Made by a program: the position numbers and the translations under genes. A stretch of DNA of 64,000 nt from Heterostelium album PN500 (lineage: Eukaryota > Evosea > Eumycetozoa > Acytosteliales > Acytosteliaceae): contig NW_008805063.1 in NCBI RefSeq assembly GCF_000004825.1, positions 1,178,857 to 1,242,856 of the forward strand, written 5' to 3'. Shown one piece after another: positions 57,656-64,000 of the stretch. The stretch's first letter is position 1. Each line of letters starts with the position of its first letter. The notes beneath the pieces were generated by a model. It was not told the DNA's origin and ran no database searches. It was given only the letters and a program-made list of their open reading frames with translations.

Positions 57656-57961
57656 ATCAACTTAACAACAACAACAACAACATCAAATTATTACAATCAT
57701 CATTGATTGCTAAATGACATGTCAATAGTAAGTTTATTACCGTATCATTTAAATAACATAAAAATATCAAATTACTAATGTCATATGTCATAACTATTAT
57801 TTTATAAATTATTAGATTCATTCCTAACACCAATAAATAGTTCATATACTCTTTATTCAAAAGATGTCTTCAAAGTTGGAATATTTATTTATATTTGTTT
57901 ATTTTATTTTTGATCGATTTTCTCCATCAAAATACCAAATTTCATTTTAATTCTATTCTTT
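57656..57961. other. AT-rich intergenic region
   Basis: Spacer between convergent genes. A CAA-rich stretch follows the stop of the small secreted protein. No other feature seen. Confidence 0.5.
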
Positions 57962-58590
57962 TTAGAATAGTAGAATTGAGAGAATGATAATTAGTGCCAA
58001 GCCTACAGCACCACAAACACACCAATCACAATTTTCACCCATTTTCTCTGGTCATTGTCACACTCTGCAGGATTGTTTAGGAGTAATGAAAAATCAGGAT
58101 CTATAACACACTCTTTGCATTGAGGAAGGTTGATACCAATGAATATCTGGTTGTTTACTAGTTTGAAGTTCGAACCATGGCTATAGTTGACGATTTGGGT
58201 TCTAGAGTAGGTTGGTCTGCCATCCGACAGTGCAACCGGTAAGAATTTACCATATAATGTAACATTGTCTTTGATTATCTTGATGTACTGCAGTGAATCG
58301 AGTGAATCCTTACCAAACACATCTAGATCCCCGTGACAGTTTTCGGTTTCCTCAAGCTTGGTGGTGAATATCACTCTCAGAGTATTGGTGTTATCAGAGT
58401 ACTCCCAGCCTTCTTATACTGTAGATGGAATTACCTTTGAATTCAATATGCTCTCGATCCAGGAAATAGTTTGAAAATCCGTATCTTCAATTGTTTTACA
58501 ATCCATAAAAGTTGTAGTTAGTTGAATCGATTTACAATCAGTGGCAGATATATTCCAACCTAGAGAGTATTGTTTATTAACCTTCTAAAA
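57962..58590 (-). pseudogene. Broken gene for a Cys-containing type I-like membrane protein
   Basis: Minus-strand coding sequence runs from about 58590 through NKQYSLGWNISATDCKSIQL and QTISWIESILNSK to a TAA at 58414-58416. It resumes in the same frame with EGWEYSDNTNTLRVIFTTKL and continues to QCKECVIDPDFSLLLNNPAE and DQRKWVKIVIG. The frame then closes at a TAG, while another frame carries an obvious membrane helix (CGAVGLALIIILSILLF) to a TAA at 57962-57964. The simplest reading is one premature stop and one frameshift in a former extracellular-domain protein with a C-terminal anchor. Very short introns could not explain both. No signal peptide exon was found. I do not recognise the family. 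Confidence 0.6.
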
Positions 58591-59052
58591 GAGTCCACTA
58601 TATAAATAAATAATATATTTGAATTATATAAAAGATATCTACATTCTTGAGGTTTAATTGTAATAAACATTGAATATTGCCAAAGAGGAAAGATGTAAAA
58701 ATCAAAAAAAGAGAATAAAATTTAAATCGATTTGTTATTTAAATAACAAAAAAGAATAAATCATGATTTCTATCATTTTAATATTTACAATTTTTGTAAT
58801 TCAATATTAATATTGTGTTGTTGCTGTGACAACTACATCATAATGTTTATTAAATTTTTGATTGAAATTTTAATATTTAAAATTTTGTATTTATGTGTAT
58901 GATATCTTTTCAAAGATTAGATTTGTTTGATAAGAAAGATTGTTAAGATAGATCAAACCAAAAGAGAGTAAAAGAGAAAGAGGAAAAAGAGATTAAGAGA
59001 GAGAGATAAAGAGAAAGAGAAATAGATAGATAGATAGAGGAGATATAAATAA
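58591..59052. promoter_or_regulatory. Upstream region with an 84-base purine tract at 58960-59043
   Basis: AT-rich DNA ending in a nearly pure A/G tract (AAGAGAGTAAAAGAGAAAGA and similar) that stops about 10 bases before the ATG at 59053. It is probably the 5' UTR or core promoter of the Cys/His-motif gene. Confidence 0.45.
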
Positions 59053-60687
59053 ATGGTTAAACCAAAAAAGAAATGTCTTCATAGTAATTGTGATAAGAGA
59101 TTTAAATCCGGCGTTAAAAAGCATTGTGTGGCTATTCATGATTGTGATGGTACCTATTTCAACTGTCCTAATGAACGAGCCAAGGGATTACAGATCATTG
59201 CCGACCCTGCAGACAAGCGGTTGATCGAGGCTCTTACCGCTGATGGCAAGCTCAGTGGCAAGATAATATGTCCTCACAAGAGCTGTCATCGTTGGATCTC
59301 AGATGTATCAAAGCATCTCAATGCATTCAAGCATGACCCATGTCGTAAATCTCTCAAATGCGAACTGTGCGGCTTGCAAAAAGATAGTCATGCTGAGAAG
59401 TTATTCATCAAGAAATATATTAGTAATAACAAGAGTAAAGTGATAAATAATAGTAGTAGTAGTAGTAGTAATAATAATAACAGTAATAATAATAGTAAAT
59501 ATAGTTCAGATTCAAATTCGGATTCAGATTCAGATTCAAACTCTTCCACTGACTCTGATTCGGATTCAGATAGTTCGAATGGTGAAGATGATTCATCAGA
59601 TAAAGAAATAGTTAAAAAAGGAGAAGCAGTAGAGAAAGAAGAAGAAGAAGAAGAAAGTGATGATAGCGAAGAAGATGATTATGAAGATGATGAAGAAGAC
59701 AGCGATGGAAGCGACTTTGAAAGCAAGTTTATTGAGATGCACCTACCTCCAGGCTGCAAATTCAATAAGAATATATTGCGTTGTCTACACAAGGAGTGTG
59801 GATGGGTTAGTCATGGTCAAGTCAAGAACTTGAAATACCATTGTAAAAAACTACATCAATGTCAGGGAAAGATATACAATTGCCCAAACTGTAGATATCA
59901 AACTAAAGGATCGCTGCGAAGATACAAGACCAGATATAAAAACACAATGATGAGAAATGTGAACAATTCATCATCATTATCATCATCATCATCAAGCAAA
60001 ACGAACAACAGCAACAACAATAGCATTAACAGCAATAGCAACAGCGGTAAAAATAAACAACCAACAACACAAACATCGACACAACACCACCACCAAACAC
60101 TACCATCAAACCACACCGTTCAACCGCCAACACAGATTCGCGCGGTACAGTCAAAGTCGTCGGCATCGACACACCCCTCCCAAGTTCGACCAATGCAATT
60201 GAAGATTTCAGCAGCACCTCTTCCATCGACGACAAACAAACCGAGAGCAAGCAAGCCAGTTTTAACGACCACCGATGGGTCATCAAGCGATCAGTCTTCC
60301 TCAGAGGAATCAATGAGCGACGAGTCATCAAGTTCTTCATCATCATCGTCATCTGAAGAATCATCATCTGCAGACGACAGTACGGAGGTAGAAGACATTA
60401 ACAACAACAACAACAATAATAATAATAATACAGAATATAAATTTTCGATGGATAGCAACTTTAGATTAAAGAGAAAACTGATATCATCACCTTCATCACC
60501 AACAACAAAGATATCAAGACTGAAACACAAGTGTCTACACATCAATTGTCAAGAAACCTATGAACCAAGCGATATTAAAAACCATCTTTCACAAATACAT
60601 GATTGTACACCAGAAAAGTTTTGTAATGGATGTTATCTATCGACATTCTTTCAACTATATCAAAACAACGAACCAGTAATTAAATGA
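59053..60687 (+). CDS. Protein with four copies of a Cys/His zinc-finger-like motif
   Basis: A single exon of 544 residues. A motif of the form C-x-H-x2-C followed by His-x4/5-His and Cys occurs four times: KCLHSNCDKRFKSGVKKHCV with AIHDC (residues 7-31), ICPHKSCHRWISDVSKHLNA with FKHDPC (about 73-98), RCLHKECGWVSHGQV with YHCKKLHQC (about 244-275), and KCLHINCQETYEPSDIKNHL with SQIHDC (about 494-520). Each copy is followed by a further short Cys-x2-Cys or similar (FNCP, CELCG, NCPNC, CNGC), so each unit may bind one or two zincs. Between them lie acidic Ser/Asp/Glu tracts and Ser/Thr-rich linkers. I know no named family with this exact spacing. A DNA- or RNA-binding nuclear role is likely but inferred. 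Confidence 0.75.
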   Translation: MVKPKKKCLHSNCDKRFKSGVKKHCVAIHDCDGTYFNCPNERAKGLQIIADPADKRLIEALTADGKLSGKIICPHKSCHRWISDVSKHLNAFKHDPCRKSLKCELCGLQKDSHAEKLFIKKYISNNKSKVINNSSSSSSNNNNSNNNSKYSSDSNSDSDSDSNSSTDSDSDSDSSNGEDDSSDKEIVKKGEAVEKEEEEEESDDSEEDDYEDDEEDSDGSDFESKFIEMHLPPGCKFNKNILRCLHKECGWVSHGQVKNLKYHCKKLHQCQGKIYNCPNCRYQTKGSLRRYKTRYKNTMMRNVNNSSSLSSSSSSKTNNSNNNSINSNSNSGKNKQPTTQTSTQHHHQTLPSNHTVQPPTQIRAVQSKSSASTHPSQVRPMQLKISAAPLPSTTNKPRASKPVLTTTDGSSSDQSSSEESMSDESSSSSSSSSSEESSSADDSTEVEDINNNNNNNNNNTEYKFSMDSNFRLKRKLISSPSSPTTKISRLKHKCLHINCQETYEPSDIKNHLSQIHDCTPEKFCNGCYLSTFFQLYQNNEPVIK

Positions 60688-60926
60688 AATAATAAAAAAA
60701 AAAATAAAAAAAAAGTTTTGTTGTAATATAATTAAATATAATAAAATTAATATATATTATTTATAAAATCGTCATTCCCGATATCTAGGAGTATTGTTAT
60801 TGCTAAGCCGAAAAAAACGAAATTTAATTGTCGGGACAGAATGGTACCACAACCATCAATCAATCAGTTCAAACTAATTTTCATTTTTATTTTTTGTTTT
60901 TTATTTTTAGGAATAACATCTGATAT

Positions 60927-62054
60927 ATGATTAGATCACTATTTTCTCATACCTATAAATCAGTTAATAGATATTCAATTGTAAATAGTAATAGCTTTAG
61001 TCGATTGAAGTTGAATTATAGAGATATGAGTAGTTCTACAACAACAACAACAACAGCATCGACATCAGAGATCGTTAGATTATATCATAAACAAAAGTTA
61101 TCATTGGAAGATACAAAGGTTCTCTATGCAAATGAAGAGTTTCCAGGTCATTCGGTACCAACCGTTTTAACAGTAGAGGATGCCTCTAAAGCTGAAGAAT
61201 CGACTACACCTCTAATTGTTGTTTTGGAGAAAGAACAATCATTCAACACTGTGGCAGACGGCGAGTTTGCTTATGATACCAAGAAGTATTTCGATGGTTT
61301 GCATACTCTGTTGTTTGGTCAACATCTCCTCTATGCGCCATTACTCAGTTCCACTCAAACCATTATGATGTCACAACTCACTTTTACCGGTCAAGGTTTG
61401 GTGTTGCTCGCCGACCTACAGAATCACGCCAAGGGTAGAGGTTCCAACCTCTGGTCGTCGCCACCAGGCTGTCTGACATTCTCATTCAAATGCAAGCAGG
61501 AAGACGGCACCAAACTTCCTTTCCTCCAATATCTGGTCGGTCTCGCCATGATCAAGGCAATCGGCAAGGAGTCGGGAGTCCGTTTGAAATGGCCAAACGA
61601 TATCTACGCTCCAAACAAACAAAAGATCGGAGGTATTCTCTGCCAATCGAATCATCTCAATGGAAAGTTTGACGTTGTTGTCGGTGTCGGTTTGAACGTT
61701 GCCAACGACCAACCCACATACTCATTGGAGCAGCTTGCACCCGGACAATACACACGTGAAACAGTCTTGGCAAAGTTCTTCAATGAATTTGAAAACATGT
61801 ATATTAAATTCACACATCACGGTTTTGTTTCGTTCGCGCAGGAGTTCATGGATGTCTGGTTGCACACCAACCAAGTTGTTACACTCGCCGAACAGAATCA
61901 AACCGTCAAAGTAATTGGTTTGTCACCAAATGGATTCCTACAAGCTGCACCATGTGACGGAGAAGGAAATATTAAATCGAATCAAATTTTTGAATTACAT
62001 CCAGATGGAACATCATTTGATTTGGCTCACCTAACCATTAAAAAGAAACAATAA
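60927..62054 (+). CDS. hlcs: Biotin-protein ligase (holocarboxylase synthetase)
   Basis: A single exon of 375 residues. The catalytic core starts near residue 150 with the biotinyl-AMP loop GRGSNLWSSPPGCLTFSFK. It continues with LKWPNDIYAPNKQKIGGILC, which carries the conserved KWPND and the KxGGIL strand that binds biotin, and then VVVGVGLNVAND. The C-terminal SH3-like part (VVTLAEQNQTVKVIGLSPNG) is present. The enzyme activates biotin with ATP and attaches it to carboxylases in the cytosol and mitochondria. The N-terminus MIRSLFSHTYKSVNRYSIVN is basic and Ser-rich, like a mitochondrial presequence. A second ATG at 61026 (Met34, MSSSTTTTTT) would yield a cytosolic form, so two start sites may serve two compartments. 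It is much shorter than human HLCS. Confidence 0.93.
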   Translation: MIRSLFSHTYKSVNRYSIVNSNSFSRLKLNYRDMSSSTTTTTTASTSEIVRLYHKQKLSLEDTKVLYANEEFPGHSVPTVLTVEDASKAEESTTPLIVVLEKEQSFNTVADGEFAYDTKKYFDGLHTLLFGQHLLYAPLLSSTQTIMMSQLTFTGQGLVLLADLQNHAKGRGSNLWSSPPGCLTFSFKCKQEDGTKLPFLQYLVGLAMIKAIGKESGVRLKWPNDIYAPNKQKIGGILCQSNHLNGKFDVVVGVGLNVANDQPTYSLEQLAPGQYTRETVLAKFFNEFENMYIKFTHHGFVSFAQEFMDVWLHTNQVVTLAEQNQTVKVIGLSPNGFLQAAPCDGEGNIKSNQIFELHPDGTSFDLAHLTIKKKQ

Positions 62055-62633
62055 AATAAAAATAAATAAATAAATAATATTTTTTTATTTTTTATTTTTA
62101 TCCTGATCAGGAATAAAAAAAATAAATAAATTTGGTAATATATATTTTTGACGAGTCATTTTATACAAACTTTTAACTGATTGATCAAACTAAATAATAA
62201 ATCAAAAAAGACTATAGATAAATGATGTAATTTCCAACTAATAGACAGTTAGTTAAATATACATCTAAAAATATTCAATATTATAATAAAAATATAATTT
62301 TTATTTTAACCCCTAATTAAAATACAAATAAATCCGTTTATATATTATTTAGATAAATAATATATAACACTGAGGAAGCTGATTATTCTATTTCCCTTAC
62401 ATAAAATCAACTACTCACAAACTTGTAATCTTTGATCAGTGATTACCTATTCCTAATATTTTGATAACGATTTTCTAATTTCAGACTTTATTAATATTAT
62501 TTGAATTGAGTATTAAATGATTTATTCTCTTGAAAAGAATATCAAAATTTGGACTTGTACGACATTATAAATAGAAATGTTTTTATAATATTTTATTTCA
62601 TTATTACCTACAAATTCAAATCAAATATAAAAA
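62055..62633. other. AT-rich intergenic region
   Basis: Separates the biotin ligase gene from the microexon gene. I see no gene; the last 70 bases contain the TATA element described separately. Confidence 0.5.
62566..62574 (+). promoter_or_regulatory. TATA element of the microexon gene
   Basis: TATAAATAG lies 60 bases upstream of the ATG at 62634 and is identical to the nonamer upstream of the hssA-like gene at 18278. Confidence 0.5.
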
Positions 62634-62904
62634 ATGACAATTATCGGTAAATACTAAATTATTTTCATTGTTCTAAAATTTAGATTCTAATTTTATTTAT
62701 TTATTTTATTTAGGATCATTCAAAAATTTATCACAATCTTTTTCAACTCAAAGTGTAAATGTATTTTATTTCCAGTCATTCAATGGAGGTCTCATTAATC
62801 AAAGTTCAAATTCTTCTACAAGTTTTTTTGATGGTTGGGGTGAAAAAGTAGCAGATAAATCAAAGGAATACGCCGGTGATGTTAAACATGCTTTCAATGG
62901 ATAA
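62634..62904 (+). CDS. Small protein with hssA-type 13-nt first exon and unrelated body
   Basis: Exon 1 (62634-62646, ATGACAATTATCG, donor GTAAAT) and exon 2 (62714-62904) encode 67 residues. MTIIGSFKNLSQSFSTQSVN copies the N-terminal pattern, the exon length and the phase of the hssA-like gene at 18278. The rest (FDGWGEKVADKSKEYAGDVK then HAFNG) is an amphipathic helix-like tail without the Gly/Cys repeats of that family. It may be a diverged relative, or a small protein that acquired the same 5' end. The shared TATA element supports common regulation. No signal peptide. Confidence 0.65.
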
Positions 62905-63182
62905 AAATAAATCAAGAATATTATTAATTTTAATTTAATTTATTTGTTTATGAGACAATTGGTTAGTTTTATTTTTTTATATGTACTGTCATTTATTTGG
63001 GAGATATTAAAAAATCCTTTAAAGTATTATATTGATCACAAAGATAATATATTCAATAAAAATAAAAATATTAAAGCTCTCAATTGGTACTTCAATCATT
63101 TCTTTCGCAATGGATTCAATTTTCTTAAAATTAAAAATTTAATAACATTTTAAATATTAATTATTTTTATTTTTATTTTTCT

Positions 63183-64000
63183 TTAAACAATAATAGATTC
63201 AAAAGATTTGATATGTAGAATATGTCTGTGAATGATTTGATCAGATATTGATGGGCATACTAATCCACCGCATTGTATCAATGTTTGGATTGTTTTAGGA
63301 TTCTTGTAAATATCTGTTAGACCTATAAAGGAATTAATTTGTACAACATCAGTAAGATGAGCGAGATGCAAGTTTCCAAGATTATCTCTGTCTGTTAAGT
63401 GTGAAAGATGTGCTAAGTTGACAAGCTGATGATCTGTGAGATTATTTAGGTGCGCAAAGTTGATCATTGCTTTGTCAGTGAGGTTTCTAACTTGTATATT
63501 AAATGGGTAAGATTACTGATCTTTGATTCATCAGTAAGATGTGTTAGGTGTGATAGATTACTGATGGTTATTGGATCTGTAAGATGCGTAAGGTGTGATA
63601 AGTTACTGATGTTTGTTGGATCTGTAAGATGGACAAGATTTGTTAATCTTGATTCATCAGTAAGATGTGTAAGGTGTGATAAGTTACTGATGGTTGTTGG
63701 ATCAGTAAGATGTGCAAGTTTAGACATTCTTGATTCATCAGTAAGATGTGCAAGTTTAGACACTCTAGATTCATCAGTAAGATGTGTAAGGTGTGATAAG
63801 TTGCTGATGGTTGTTGGATCAGTAAGATGTGCAAGTTTAGACACCCTTGATTCATCAGTAAGATGTGTAAGGTGTGATAAGTTACTGATAGTTGTTGAAT
63901 CCGTAAGATGTGCAAGTTTAGACACTCTTGATTCATCAGTAAGATGTGTTAAATGTGAGAGATTGCTGATGTGATCAGTTAGATGTGAAAAGTTACTAAG
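63183..64000 (-). CDS. Tandem HLTD-repeat protein, 5' part outside window, reading frame shifts near 63490
   Basis: From the window's right end the minus strand encodes tandem units of 12-15 residues such as ESRVSKLAHLTD and PTTISNLSHLTHLTD, at least twelve in one frame. Near 63490 that frame leaves the pattern (SNLTHLIYKLETS). The next frame over resumes it (VRNLTDKAMINFAHLNNLTD, HQLVNLAHLSHLTD) and ends in a non-repeat tail (CGGLVCPSISDQIIHRHILH) with a stop at 63183. No plausible intron of normal size joins the two, so a one-base indel or sequencing error is likely. Regular Ile/Leu spacing suggests a leucine-rich solenoid. The family is unknown to me. The start lies beyond base 64000. Confidence 0.65.
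63490..64000. repeat. Tandem coding repeats of 36 and 45 bases
   Basis: Near-identical units, seen on the plus strand as repeated GATTCATCAGTAAGATGTG and GTGCAAGTTTAGACAC. Neighbouring copies differ by only a few bases, which indicates recent expansion or gene conversion. The array continues past the window end. Confidence 0.85.

Noticed and set aside
62944-63153. 69-codon plus-strand ORF
   Set aside because: Composition (Asn, Lys, Phe, Ile) is what random AT-rich DNA gives; no motif or splice context.
63450-63974. 174-codon plus-strand repeat ORF (SVRCVRCDKLLM units)
   Set aside because: Antisense translation of the HLTD array. The minus strand has the more protein-like repeat, runs to the window end and has a unique C-terminus.
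63490-64000. CRISPR-like array
   Set aside because: Units are directly adjacent coding repeats with no variable spacers, in a eukaryotic genome.
1-64000. Integrated transposons or virus-like elements
   Set aside because: No transposase, reverse transcriptase, integrase or capsid-like coding and no long terminal or inverted repeats flanking a unit were seen by eye.

Overview
The window looks like nuclear DNA from a dictyostelid social amoeba. Intergenic DNA is very AT-rich. Introns are short (about 64-200 nt), AT-rich and GT-AG. Proteins carry long runs of Asn, Gln, Ser and Thr from AAT/CAA/TCA/ACA-type triplets, and stops are mostly TAA. Several families are typical of dictyostelids: FNIP repeats, an hssA/sigN-type small Gly-rich protein, a CudA-like transcription factor and a GbpD-like cGMP-binding RasGEF. 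The coding GC is higher than I would expect for Dictyostelium discoideum, so another dictyostelid group is more likely, but I cannot name the species. I recognised no tRNA, rRNA, CRISPR array or intact transposon. Exon joins were worked out by hand from GT/AG signals and reading frame.

Layout. 1-0.96 kb: an AIG1/IMAP-type GTPase on the minus strand with an in-frame stop before its coiled-coil tail, facing an orphan C-terminal gene fragment on the plus strand. 1.4-17 kb, all minus strand: a conserved multi-pass membrane protein, a thioredoxin-fold membrane protein (TXNDC15/APRL-like), a very long Ariadne-class RBR ubiquitin ligase, an F-box/FNIP-repeat protein and the PI3-kinase regulatory kinase Vps15. 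18.3-25.9 kb: an hssA-like gene, a TPR/LRR protein, a Clu-domain protein, an arginine methyltransferase and a doubtful small ORF. 27-32.6 kb: a secreted EGF-like protein and gbpD. 32.6-40.9 kb: an 8.3-kb gene desert in front of a CudA-like transcription factor. 42.7-53.7 kb: an NAD-dependent epimerase, a secreted discoidin-domain protein, two degenerate Ras-like GTPases, a type I membrane protein, a TRIC-type cation channel, COQ4 and an ML-domain lipid-binding protein. 55-64 kb: an HTTM (vitamin K carboxylase-like) gene pair, a small secreted protein, a broken membrane-protein gene, a protein with a repeated Cys/His motif, biotin-protein ligase, a second microexon gene of the hssA layout and the start of a tandem-repeat HLTD protein that runs off the window.

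Most genes are unrelated housekeeping or signalling genes. Vps15 acts in autophagy and endosomal traffic. COQ4 and biotin ligase serve mitochondrial metabolism. GbpD and the CudA-like factor belong to dictyostelid chemotaxis and development. The most interesting items are: the HTTM protein with a separate small FSWR-type partner gene; an in-frame 75-nt intron in the Clu gene whose retention would add a hydrophobic segment; the four-copy Cys/His motif protein; the HLTD repeat gene; the pseudo-GTPase cluster with a decayed copy nearby; and the 8.3-kb desert before the CudA-like gene.
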